From Methylococcaceae bacterium (GTDB lineage: Bacteria > Pseudomonadota > Gammaproteobacteria > Methylococcales > Methylomonadaceae), in assembly GCA_009925045.1 (NCBI GenBank), contig RFQK01000044.1:1-9181 (forward strand): a stretch of 9,181 nt of DNA. The letters run 5' to 3'. Positions 1 to 6,752 of the stretch are shown in pieces. Position numbers and translations under genes: made by a program. How positions within the stretch are numbered: the stretch's first letter is position 1; each line of letters starts with the position of its first letter. The notes beneath the pieces are model-generated. The model did no database searches, was not told where the DNA came from, and saw nothing but the letters and a program-made list of their open reading frames with translations.

Positions 1-2
1 AT

Positions 3-548
3 AGCATGGTATTTATTGACGATAATCCAGCAGAGAGAGAGCGTGTGATTCAAGAACTCCCTATGGTTTCGGTACCTGATTTTCCTAAACAGCCATATTT
101 ACTACCTCAATTCTTAAAAGAAGTTTATCAAGAATATTTTCAAGTATATCGCCTCACCGCAGAGGATAGAAAAAAGACAGATCAATATATAGCTAATGCG
201 GAAAGAAAGGTGTTTAGTCAGGCCTTTAAAAATGCAGATGAATATTTGGCAAGTCTTTCTATGGAACTGAAGGTATTCACTGGAGACGAATACAGTATTC
301 CGCGTATAGCACAAATGACACAAAAGACCAACCAATTTAATCTGACCACTCCACGATTGACTGAGCAGGATCTTTGGAATTATGTTCATGCAGGCGCTAT
401 GGTTAATTGCCTGGGAGTCAAAGATAGGTTTGGCGATAATGGCATTACCGTGGCTTCAATTATTTCAATCCATGACAAGGTAGCTAGCATTGATGCATTT
501 TTGCTTTCATGCAGAATTTTAGGATCCAAATGCATGAGATTGAGATGA
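3..548 (+). CDS. FkbH-like HAD-IIIC family protein, fragment lacking both ends
   Basis: The reading frame is already open at the left edge, so the ATG at 6 is probably internal. Counting it as residue 1, [12 protein letters not shown] (3-14) is the last HAD motif of FkbH-type proteins, with the acidic pair D5-D6 expected to bind Mg2+. It is followed by the family's C-terminal half: [12 protein letters not shown] (50-61), [16 protein letters not shown] (100-115), DRFGDNG (140-146) and [12 protein letters not shown] (162-173). The N-terminal HAD nucleophile motif lies outside the window. FkbH proteins load a glyceryl unit from 1,3-bisphosphoglycerate onto a carrier protein in polyketide pathways, and relatives occur in surface-polysaccharide loci; which role applies here cannot be told without the left neighbours. 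Family similarity stops at G173 (base 524). The last seven residues and the stop at 546-548 are read from antisense sdhA sequence, so the 3' end is not genuine. Confidence 0.85.
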   Translation, partial: SMVFIDDNPAERERVIQELPMVSVPDFPKQPYLLPQFLKEVYQEYFQVYRLTAEDRKKTDQYIANAERKVFSQAFKNADEYLASLSMELKVFTGDEYSIPRIAQMTQKTNQFNLTTPRLTEQDLWNYVHAGAMVNCLGVKDRFGDNGITVASIISIHDKVASIDAFLLSCRILGSKCMRLR

Positions 549-1483
549 ACATAATCTTGACGTGGCCCTAAACCCCGACCAGCGTTTAATTCCATGGTGA
601 TAGCCCGACTGACGACGTCTCGGGAAGCAAGGTCCCAAGCTTTAGGCGCGTAGCGTTGCATAAAACGTTCACCTTCGGAGTTAGTTAAATACCCGCCCTC
701 CCCACGTGCTCCTTCAGAAATCAAACAACCTGCACCATAAATACCCGTCGGATGAAATTGCACAAACTCCATATCCTGCAAAGGCAAGCCTGCCCGCAAG
801 ACCATGGCATTTCCGTCGCCAGTGACGGTATGAGCCGAAGTACACGAAAAGTAACTGCGTCCATAGCCCCCGGTGGCGAGAATAACCTGATGACCTCTAA
901 AGACGTGAATAGAGCCATCATCCAGGCACCAGGCAACGACCCCTCTACACACACCTTCGTCCATCAACAAATCCAAAGCAATATATTCAACAAAAAACTC
1001 CGCCTTATGCTTGAGTGCTTGTTGATATAAGGTGTGAAGAATGGCATGACCCGTTACATCCGCCGCGGCACAGGTTCGTTGTGCCTGTCCTTTACCATAA
1101 TGAGTCGACATTCCGCCAAAGGCTCTTTGATAGATCTTGCCTTCAGCTGTTCGGGTAAATGGGACACCATAATGTTCCAGTTCAAGCACAGCCGGAATAG
1201 CCTCGCGACACATGTATTCAATGGCATCCTGATCACCGAGCCAATCAGAGCCTTTGATGGTGTCATACATATGAAAACGCCAGTCATCTTCCCCCATATT
1301 CCCTAAAGCCGCACTGATACCCCCTTGGGCTGCGACCGTGTGACTCCGGGTTGGGAATACTTTTGTGATACAAGCCGTACTCAGGCCTTTTTCAACCATG
1401 CCAAACGTTGCACGCAGACCTGCGCCACCTGCACCGACAACGACGACATCATGGAAGTGTTCAATCACTGAATAGGCTGTCAT
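386..1483 (-). CDS. sdhA: Succinate dehydrogenase flavoprotein subunit, 3'-truncated
   Basis: SdhA oxidises succinate to fumarate at a covalently bound FAD on the cytoplasmic face of complex II. The start chosen is the ATG at 1483, which overlaps the sdhD stop as ATGA; an in-frame ATG at 1516 lies inside sdhD and would add 11 residues not typical of SdhA. Visible are the dinucleotide-binding [12 protein letters not shown] (about 14-25), the FAD-attachment motif [13 protein letters not shown] with H48, [19 protein letters not shown] (119-137) and the active-site segment [20 protein letters not shown] (242-261). Similarity is excellent through LDPKILHE (319-326), then ends abruptly at base 506. 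The next 40 or so codons (505-386) are antisense fkbH and not SdhA. About 326 of roughly 590 residues remain; the expected LPGI continuation, the later active-site His and Arg, and sdhB are missing. As written, the product would be inactive. Real truncation or assembly join is unresolved. Confidence 0.9.
   Translation of the reverse strand: MTAYSVIEHFHDVVVVGAGGAGLRATFGMVEKGLSTACITKVFPTRSHTVAAQGGISAALGNMGEDDWRFHMYDTIKGSDWLGDQDAIEYMCREAIPAVLELEHYGVPFTRTAEGKIYQRAFGGMSTHYGKGQAQRTCAAADVTGHAILHTLYQQALKHKAEFFVEYIALDLLMDEGVCRGVVAWCLDDGSIHVFRGHQVILATGGYGRSYFSCTSAHTVTGDGNAMVLRAGLPLQDMEFVQFHPTGIYGAGCLISEGARGEGGYLTNSEGERFMQRYAPKAWDLASRDVVSRAITMELNAGRGLGPRQDYVHLNLMHLDPKILHESKNASMLATLSWIEIIEATVMPLSPNLSLTPRQLTIAPA
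506..524. other. Junction between truncated fkbH-like gene and truncated sdhA
   Basis: FkbH similarity read rightward on the + strand ends at base 524 (FLLSCRILG). SdhA similarity read leftward on the - strand ends at base 506 (LDPKILHE). The 19 bases between fit both families on opposite strands, so the exact join lies in or next to this interval. Both genes are otherwise well conserved up to it. The segment contains no transposon end, tRNA or recombinase site that I can recognise. Confidence 0.85.
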
Positions 1484-1845
1484 AGACCACCGTGCCAAAA
1501 AACCAACTGCAAACAAATCAATCCTGATAAAGCAATCAGGCTGAACCAGACATGATTAAGTATATTGAGACGTGATCGCCAGGACACATCACTCACATAA
1601 TCTTCCAATACCACCTGTATCCCCAAGATAGCGTGGCTACAGACTGTCAACATCCACAAAATCAATGCGATATTGTTAACAGGTTTAGACAACCAACTCA
1701 GGGTATCCGTATAGCTGGCATTAAAAATTAACTGAAACAACACCAAAAGCCAGCCCGATAATGGAACCAGTAACACAGCTGTGATGCGCTGGAACTTCCA
1801 GTGGCCTGTAGCTGATTGAAAAAAATGATGGGGACAGAGTTTCAT
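1480..1845 (-). CDS. sdhD: Succinate dehydrogenase membrane anchor subunit SdhD
   Basis: The 121-residue length is normal for SdhD, one of two small membrane subunits that anchor complex II and form the haem b and ubiquinone sites. Three hydrophobic helices are visible at about residues 21-43, 57-79 and 95-116. The signature [14 protein letters not shown] starts at H71, the expected axial haem ligand, and carries D82 and Y83, at the same positions as the quinone-site Asp and Tyr described for E. coli SdhD. The gene starts 7 bases after the sdhC stop, with an AGGA ribosome-binding sequence overlapping that stop, and its own TGA overlaps the sdhA ATG. This spacing implies translational coupling in a single sdhCDA transcript. 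The reading frame shows no sign of decay, although the sdhA gene just downstream is cut. Confidence 0.93.
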   Translation of the reverse strand: MKLCPHHFFQSATGHWKFQRITAVLLVPLSGWLLVLFQLIFNASYTDTLSWLSKPVNNIALILWMLTVCSHAILGIQVVLEDYVSDVSWRSRLNILNHVWFSLIALSGLICLQLVFWHGGL

Positions 1846-1852
1846 AGTCGTC

Positions 1853-2230
1853 CTAAAAACTGAGGCTTAGCCAAGCGATGGTTAAAACTACCGAGGCGAA
1901 TAATTCATATAAGGAAAATCGTGTTAACTGATTGCGATTAAAACCCTTGCCTATATCCCAAATTAGATGACGCAGACCATGACACAGATGAAAAACTAGG
2001 GCATAAATGAAAACCACATAGATAAGTTTTCCAAGCCAACTGATCATTTGTTGTTGCAGCGCCTGATAGGACAAATCACCTAAGGCAATACAAGCCAATA
2101 CATACACCACGCTAATCAAGGCAAATGATAACAATACCCCAGTGATTCGATGACTTATGGAAAGTAAACCTGTGATCGGTAGTCGATAGACTTGTAAATG
2201 TGGAGAAAGCGGGCGTCTTCTGTCAGACAT
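1853..2230 (-). CDS. sdhC: Succinate dehydrogenase cytochrome b556 subunit SdhC
   Basis: This is the first gene of the sdh operon and is 125 residues long, typical for SdhC. The N-terminal family signature RPLSPHLQVYRLP (6-18) is followed by SISHRITGVLL (24-34), in which S24 and R28 correspond to the quinone-site Ser and Arg of characterised SdhC proteins. The second signature, HLCHGLRHLIWDIG (81-94), supplies the haem-ligating histidine, most likely H81. Three membrane helices are visible at about 30-52, 66-88 and 106-124. The start ATG at 2230 is preceded by AAGG with a 6-base gap, a good ribosome-binding site. With SdhD it would hold the SdhA/SdhB dimer to the inner membrane and pass electrons to ubiquinone. 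The nearest gene upstream on the same strand ends at 2327; a candidate promoter lies in the gap. Confidence 0.95.
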   Translation of the reverse strand: MSDRRRPLSPHLQVYRLPITGLLSISHRITGVLLSFALISVVYVLACIALGDLSYQALQQQMISWLGKLIYVVFIYALVFHLCHGLRHLIWDIGKGFNRNQLTRFSLYELFASVVLTIAWLSLSF

Positions 2231-2280
2231 TTGTAACCTTAGGGCTTGTTTAAATTGAAAGACTACAACTTAGAATTAAC

Positions 2281-2307
2281 AGCTGCTGTAGCCAATCTAC
2301 CACAGCT
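2281..2307. repeat. Imperfect inverted repeat upstream of sdhC
   Basis: Arms AGCTGCTGTAG (2281-2291) and CTACCACAGCT (2297-2307) pair at 9 of 11 positions around a CCAAT loop. No T-run follows on the - strand, so it is not a good intrinsic terminator for the flavoprotein gene ending at 2327. It overlaps the -10 region of the candidate sdh promoter and could be an operator or a weak RNA hairpin. The function is unknown. Confidence 0.3.
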
Positions 2308-2322
2308 CACACCGCTTACCAA
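2294..2322 (-). promoter_or_regulatory. Candidate sigma-70 promoter for sdhCDA
   Basis: Read on the - strand, TTGGTA (2322-2317) and TAGATT (2299-2294) are separated by exactly 17 bases. Each matches its -35 or -10 consensus at 4 of 6 positions. Transcription would start near 2287, giving a leader of about 57 bases before the sdhC ATG at 2230. It sits just after the stop codon of the upstream flavoprotein gene, where an operon promoter is expected. The match is moderate, and AT-rich sequence can produce such matches by chance. Confidence 0.35.
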
Positions 2323-2326
2323 TAGC

Positions 2327-3505
2327 CTAGACGTATTGACCCGCACACCAACCTGAAGACCAGGCCCATTGAAAGTTATAGCCACCTAACCACCCCGTCA
2401 CATCTAAAACCTCACCAATAAAATAGAGTCCTGATATTCGGTGAGATTCGAATGTCTTTGAAGAGATTTCATCGCAATCCACGCCGCCTAAAGTTACTTC
2501 AGCTGTGCGATAACCTTCAGTTCCATTGGGTGAAATTTTCCATTCTTTTATCGATGCCGCAGCAGATTTTAATTGCAGATCATTACAATTTTGTAAACTC
2601 AAATGGCAATCAACATCAAATAACAAAATTTGGAGCAAGCGTTTAGGCAGGAATTCACTCAATACATTAAATAATTTGGTTTTATGTCCAGCCTGTCTTA
2701 GTTCAATTAATTGTTGATAAAGATCGAGTTCAGGAAGTAAATCGATGCTTAAAGCCAGACCGGGTTGCCAATAATTGGATATTTGCAAGATTGCTGGACC
2801 ACTCAAACCTCGATGTGTAAACAAAATATTTTCTTTAAACCGAGTGTGTTGAAAGGTGATTTCACAGGGAACCGCAATACCAGTAAGCGGGGTAAAGCGG
2901 AGTTTATCTTCAGGTTGAAGGGTCAAAGGTACCAGACCCGCACGAGTAGGGAAAACCTTTATGCCAAATTGTTCAGCCAGTTTATAGCCAAATGGACTGG
3001 CACCCACTTTAGGGATGGATAATCCACCCGTCGCCACCACTAATGAGGTACAGACAAATTGAGCTTGAGTGGTTTGAAGGCTAAAGCCATGTTCAGAATT
3101 CTTCTCTACCGCAAGTACCTGACAATCCAGATTAATGCTAACGCCAACATTTTCACACTCTGTCAGCAACATCGTTAAGATGTCTTTGGCAGTTTCGTTA
3201 CAAAATAGTTGCCCATGATCGCGTTCGTGATAAGGAATTCGGTAGCGTGTCACCCAATCAAGAAAATCCCACTGCGTGAATCGCGATAGTGCGGATTTGC
3301 AAAAATGTGGATTATTAGCGATATAGTTTTCAGCACTCACATCGTAATTAGTGAAATTACAGCGCCCTCCTCCCGACATCAGGATTTTAGTACCTGCGCG
3401 ATGAGCATGATCCAAAACACGAACCTTTCGACCGCGCTTACCCGCTTCAATTGCACACATCAAGCCTGAGGCACCGGCACCAATAATAATTACGTCATCC
3501 ATCAT
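2327..3505 (-). CDS. YhiN/BaiN (HI0933-like) family FAD-dependent oxidoreductase
   Basis: The product is 392 residues, the usual length of the HI0933/YhiN flavoprotein family, whose physiological substrate in most bacteria is not established; the clostridial relative BaiN acts on bile acids. The N terminus has a Rossmann FAD-binding motif, IIIGAGASGLMCAIEAGKRG (6-25), and the family hallmark GTKILMSGGGRCNFTN (38-53). A second nucleotide-contact motif, VVATGGLSIPKVG, lies mid-protein, and the C-terminal FAD-binding block GEVLDVTGWLGGYNFQWAWS occupies about 364-383. All are intact and there is no frameshift. Two adjacent ATG codons (3505 and 3502) could each be the start, and neither has a strong ribosome-binding site. 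The gene is divergent from ppdK across 84 bases and lies 96 bases upstream of sdhC on the same strand, close enough for some read-through. Nothing in the context points to a substrate. Confidence 0.88.
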   Translation of the reverse strand: MMDDVIIIGAGASGLMCAIEAGKRGRKVRVLDHAHRAGTKILMSGGGRCNFTNYDVSAENYIANNPHFCKSALSRFTQWDFLDWVTRYRIPYHERDHGQLFCNETAKDILTMLLTECENVGVSINLDCQVLAVEKNSEHGFSLQTTQAQFVCTSLVVATGGLSIPKVGASPFGYKLAEQFGIKVFPTRAGLVPLTLQPEDKLRFTPLTGIAVPCEITFQHTRFKENILFTHRGLSGPAILQISNYWQPGLALSIDLLPELDLYQQLIELRQAGHKTKLFNVLSEFLPKRLLQILLFDVDCHLSLQNCNDLQLKSAAASIKEWKISPNGTEGYRTAEVTLGGVDCDEISSKTFESHRISGLYFIGEVLDVTGWLGGYNFQWAWSSGWCAGQYV

Positions 3506-3589
3506 GTCTAAGTTTTAACAGATATCGGATGAAAAATAACCAACATTTTTATATGCTAGTCGGAATTTATTCGCCATCAAGGCCAAAGC
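3506..3589. promoter_or_regulatory. Divergent promoter region between flavoprotein gene and ppdK
   Basis: This 84-base gap must hold the start signals for ppdK (rightward) and probably for the flavoprotein gene (leftward). Its AT-rich core at 3545-3557 offers TATGCT (3552-3557) as a rightward -10 and TATAAA (3553-3548, - strand) as a leftward -10. Convincing -35 boxes at proper spacing are absent in both directions; a leftward TTGATG is 21 bases from TATAAA. AAGG (3579-3582) is a reasonable ribosome-binding site 7 bases before the ppdK ATG. The placement is inferred mainly from gene orientation. Confidence 0.3.
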
Positions 3590-6283
3590 ATGCATAAAAC
3601 CCACACCTATTGTTTTGAAACTGGCGATGGTAAAAATCCACTGCTCTTAGGCAGCAAAGGGGCCAATCTTTGTGAACTGACACAACTAGGGATCAATGTT
3701 CCGCCTGGTTTCATCATTACTTCGGAAGTAAGTCATCAGTATTTTGCGACACAGTCCTTACCCGAAAATCTGATGGATGAAGTCATTGAACAAATCACTA
3801 AAATTGAGCGACAAACCGGTAAAGCGTTTGGTGGTGATACCGATCCCTTATTAGTTTCCATCCGTTCCAGTGCGCCACAATTGATGACAGGCGCGATGGA
3901 AACCATACTCAATCTGGGTTTAAATTCAGTGACAATAGCGGGTCTGCTGGAGGCGACAGATGATCCACGCTTTGTTTTCGACACTTATCGTCGCTTTATA
4001 CAGGCATTCGGTGTAATGGTGCTTGGTGTGCCTGAACAGAGTTTTATAGAACAATTCACTTTTGTGAAAAGTGCTGCGGGTATAAATAGCGATTCTGCCC
4101 TCACACACTTTCAATTAGAAGAAATCTGTTATCGATATTTGAATCTGGTTCATAAAGAAACCGGACAAGCCTTTCCAGACCATGTTTATCAGCAATTGGA
4201 AATGGCCTTAATAGCGGGCTATCAATTCTGGCAAGCCAATTTTCCAACCGCTCAAGCACCTGCCGTCAACATTGTTACTATGGTTTTTGGTAACTTAGGT
4301 GATGACTGCGCAATCGGTCATTGCGTTACCCGCAATCCTCAAACGGGCGAGGATGAATTGTACGGCGAGTATTTGCCCAATGCCCATGCTGAAGATGTCG
4401 TTAAAGGCATACGCACTCCCAAGCAGATTCAAGACTTGAAACATGAACAGCCAGAACACTATCTGCAACTGCTTGCCTTACGCCAGAAATTAGAAATTTA
4501 CTTTCAAGAAGTTCAGTCCTTCGACTTCACGATTGAGCGTGGTCAGTTGTATTGTCTGCAAACCCGCAACGCTAATCTAGATATTGCCGCAACACTTAAA
4601 ACTTCGGTCGATATGGTGAAACAAGGTCTAATCAAGCAAGATCAGGCGCTGCTTAGGATTAATCCTGAATCATTAGAAACCTTGCTACATCCTCAATTAC
4701 TTGATCATCAAGGCTTTTTAACCCAAGGGATTGCCGCCTCACCGGGGGCGGCAAGTGGTCAATGTGTATTTGACAATGACACCGCCATTCGATTATCAAA
4801 ACAAGGGGTTTCAGTCATTTTGCTGCGTGAAGAAACCAAACCTGAAGATATTCCGGGTTTTCAGGTTTCAGCGGGTATTTTGACCAGTCGAGGCGGCAAA
4901 ACCTCGCATGCAGCCGTTACTACCCGCGGCATGGGTATTGCCTGTGTGGTAGGGGCTGAAGAGTTTAAAATTGACACCAAAAGCAAACTCGCCATTATGG
5001 GCGATTTGCGGATTAAAGAGGGTGACTCAATTTCCTTGGACGGCAGTACCGGTAAGATCTATGCCGGCTTTAAGGCCACCCGCGCACCGAGTTTCTCAAG
5101 TTCGCTTAAGACCTTACTGACCTGGGCAGACGCGAGTGCTTCGATTAAGGTACTGGCGAATGCCGATACCCCAGAAACAGCTCAGCTCGCGCTGCGTTAT
5201 GGTGCGCAAGGAATCGGTCTGTGTCGGACTGAACGTATGTTTAATGTCAAAGATCGTTTGCCACTCGTTATCGAAATGATATTAGCCTCCTCCACCAAAG
5301 AACGTGAAGATGCATTGGCCAAACTCTTTCCTATTCAACGCGATGACTTTGAACAGATGCTGGCTACACTTTCGCCGCACAGTCTCACCATACGTTTATT
5401 AGACCCTCCCATGCATGAGTTTCTGCCAAATGAACAGCAGATTCTCGAAGAGATTGATGCCTTATCGCAGTTATTCAAAATTACACAGGGGCAACGCATA
5501 ACCCGAGAGACACTGGGACATCAAGACGCATTTGAGCTTGCGCAGCAGAGTGTGACTGAAAGTCATATCAGCTCAGCAATCAACAAAAAAACCTTGGTAC
5601 TCGCTAAGGTCCGTGAATTATCTGAAATCAATCCCATGCTGGGTCATCGAGGGGTACGTTTAGGTATCAGCTATCCTGAGATTTATGCGATGCAAATACG
5701 GTCCATTTTAGAGGCCAGTGCTCGCTGCCTAAAGCGCAGAATTCCGGTCAAACCGGAAATCATGGTGCCTCAGGTCATTACCGCTCAAGAGCTGAAAATA
5801 GTTAAATTGCAGGTGTCAGAAATACAAAAGGAAGTCGAGGAACTGTATAAGGTCAAACTTAATTTCAAATTTGGCACCATGATTGAGACTGTAAGAGCCT
5901 GTACCCGCGCCGATACCCTAGCCGATACCGCCGAATTTTTTTCATTCGGTACCAATGATTTAACCCAGGCGACTTTTTCGTTTTCACGTGAAGATGCTGA
6001 AAACAAATTCTTACCACTGTATAAAACCACGGGTGTGTTAAAAGACGATCCATTCGAATCACTCGATGTCAATGGGGTTGGCAAACTCATGGAAATGGCG
6101 GTGAGCTTAGGTCGATCCAAACGCGGTGATCTTAAAGTAGGAATTTGCGGTGAACATGGCGGCCATCCGCTTTCGGTCAACTACTGCCATGATATTGGCT
6201 TGGATTATGTCTCTTGTTCAGCGCTCAGGATTCCGATCGCCAGACTCGCTGCTGCTCAAGCACAATTATTAAACCCACGATAA
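3590..6283 (+). CDS. ppdK: Pyruvate phosphate dikinase (PPDK-like), divergent ATP-grasp domain
   Basis: PPDK interconverts pyruvate + ATP + Pi and PEP + AMP + PPi through a swinging phospho-histidine domain. The 897-residue product has the full PPDK architecture. An N-terminal ATP-grasp region spans about 1-340, with GSKGANL (K23), LLVSIRS (R92) and LQTR (Q324, R326). The central His domain contains GILTSRGGKTSHAAV with catalytic H440, and T438 at the position targeted by the PPDK regulatory protein in other organisms. The C-terminal PEP/pyruvate barrel contains GIGLCRTE (R546), TIRLLDPP (R602), GTMIE (E766), GTNDLTQ (N789, D790) and GICGEHGG (C853, the expected acid/base). The His and PEP sides are canonical. 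The ATP side departs from consensus at several sites: MTGAMET replaces MPGMMDT, CAIGHCVTR replaces SGTGVxFTR, and SFDFTIE replaces DIEFTIE. Nucleotide or phosphate-donor use may therefore differ. It is not PEP synthase, whose His-domain motif differs. The EVE gene follows after 10 bases, probably in the same transcript. Confidence 0.9.
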   Translation: MHKTHTYCFETGDGKNPLLLGSKGANLCELTQLGINVPPGFIITSEVSHQYFATQSLPENLMDEVIEQITKIERQTGKAFGGDTDPLLVSIRSSAPQLMTGAMETILNLGLNSVTIAGLLEATDDPRFVFDTYRRFIQAFGVMVLGVPEQSFIEQFTFVKSAAGINSDSALTHFQLEEICYRYLNLVHKETGQAFPDHVYQQLEMALIAGYQFWQANFPTAQAPAVNIVTMVFGNLGDDCAIGHCVTRNPQTGEDELYGEYLPNAHAEDVVKGIRTPKQIQDLKHEQPEHYLQLLALRQKLEIYFQEVQSFDFTIERGQLYCLQTRNANLDIAATLKTSVDMVKQGLIKQDQALLRINPESLETLLHPQLLDHQGFLTQGIAASPGAASGQCVFDNDTAIRLSKQGVSVILLREETKPEDIPGFQVSAGILTSRGGKTSHAAVTTRGMGIACVVGAEEFKIDTKSKLAIMGDLRIKEGDSISLDGSTGKIYAGFKATRAPSFSSSLKTLLTWADASASIKVLANADTPETAQLALRYGAQGIGLCRTERMFNVKDRLPLVIEMILASSTKEREDALAKLFPIQRDDFEQMLATLSPHSLTIRLLDPPMHEFLPNEQQILEEIDALSQLFKITQGQRITRETLGHQDAFELAQQSVTESHISSAINKKTLVLAKVRELSEINPMLGHRGVRLGISYPEIYAMQIRSILEASARCLKRRIPVKPEIMVPQVITAQELKIVKLQVSEIQKEVEELYKVKLNFKFGTMIETVRACTRADTLADTAEFFSFGTNDLTQATFSFSREDAENKFLPLYKTTGVLKDDPFESLDVNGVGKLMEMAVSLGRSKRGDLKVGICGEHGGHPLSVNYCHDIGLDYVSCSALRIPIARLAAAQAQLLNPR

Positions 6284-6293
6284 GAGATGTGAT

Positions 6294-6752
6294 ATGCAAT
6301 ATTGGCTAATGAAATCTGAACCTGATGCTTTTGCTATTGATGATCTAGAAAAAATGCCCCAACAAACTGAGCACTGGGACGGTGTCAGAAACTATCAAGC
6401 CCGGAATATGATGCGTGATCAAATGAAGCTGGGGGATCAAATCTTTTTCTACCACTCAAATTGTGATGAACCTGGGATAGTAGGGATTGCTACGATTTGT
6501 CGTGAGGCTTATCCCGACTTCACCGCGTTTGACCCGGAACATAAATATTTTGATCCCAAAAGCAATCCGGACAAACCAAGCTGGATGATGGTGGATGTTC
6601 GTTTTGTCAGGAAATTAAGCAGAACAATTACACTGAAAGAACTCAAAAATCACCCAGCTTTGTGCCAACTTACCCTGCTCCGTAAAGGCAATCGCCTGTC
6701 GATTATGCCTATCAGCCAAGATGAATGGGATTACATCATGGGTTTGGAATAA
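6294..6752 (+). CDS. EVE-domain protein (THYN1-like)
   Basis: This 152-residue protein consists of a single EVE domain, a PUA-related fold whose characterised members bind modified bases in DNA or RNA. Family features are visible in order: YWLMKSEPDAFAIDDL (3-18), HWDGVRNYQARNMMRDQMK (27-45), GDQIFFYHSN (47-56), the acidic AYPDFTAFDP stretch near 72-81, and the C-terminal LLRKGNRLSIMPIS block (128-141). The length is normal and the protein looks complete. The start ATG is 10 bases after the ppdK stop, with an AAGAGA ribosome-binding sequence overlapping that stop, so co-transcription with ppdK is likely. Its last 17 bases overlap the 3' end of the convergent mscK-like gene. The cellular role of bacterial stand-alone EVE proteins is poorly known. 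No modification, restriction or methyltransferase gene adjoins it here, so a defence role is not supported by the context. Confidence 0.9.
   Translation: MQYWLMKSEPDAFAIDDLEKMPQQTEHWDGVRNYQARNMMRDQMKLGDQIFFYHSNCDEPGIVGIATICREAYPDFTAFDPEHKYFDPKSNPDKPSWMMVDVRFVRKLSRTITLKELKNHPALCQLTLLRKGNRLSIMPISQDEWDYIMGLE

Noticed and set aside
522..527. GGATCC at the junction, suggesting a restriction-ligation artefact
   Set aside because: SdhA similarity continues about 18 bases beyond the site (PKILHE), so a cut-and-ligate join at this site would not explain the break; the six bases can be ordinary codons (LDP).
752..1306. Open + strand frames of about 90 codons at 752-1030 and 1034-1306
   Set aside because: They lie antisense to sequence encoding highly conserved SdhA motifs and show no protein-family features of their own.
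1484..1516. Upstream ATG at 1516 as the sdhA start
   Set aside because: It lies inside sdhD and adds 11 residues absent from SdhA proteins; the ATGA overlap at 1483 gives the usual N terminus.
3590..6283. PEP synthase (ppsA) instead of PPDK
   Set aside because: The GGKTSHAAV loop, GICGEHGG active-site Cys motif, PPDK-type N-terminal VSIRS/LNLGLN block and 897-residue layout fit PPDK, not PEP synthase.
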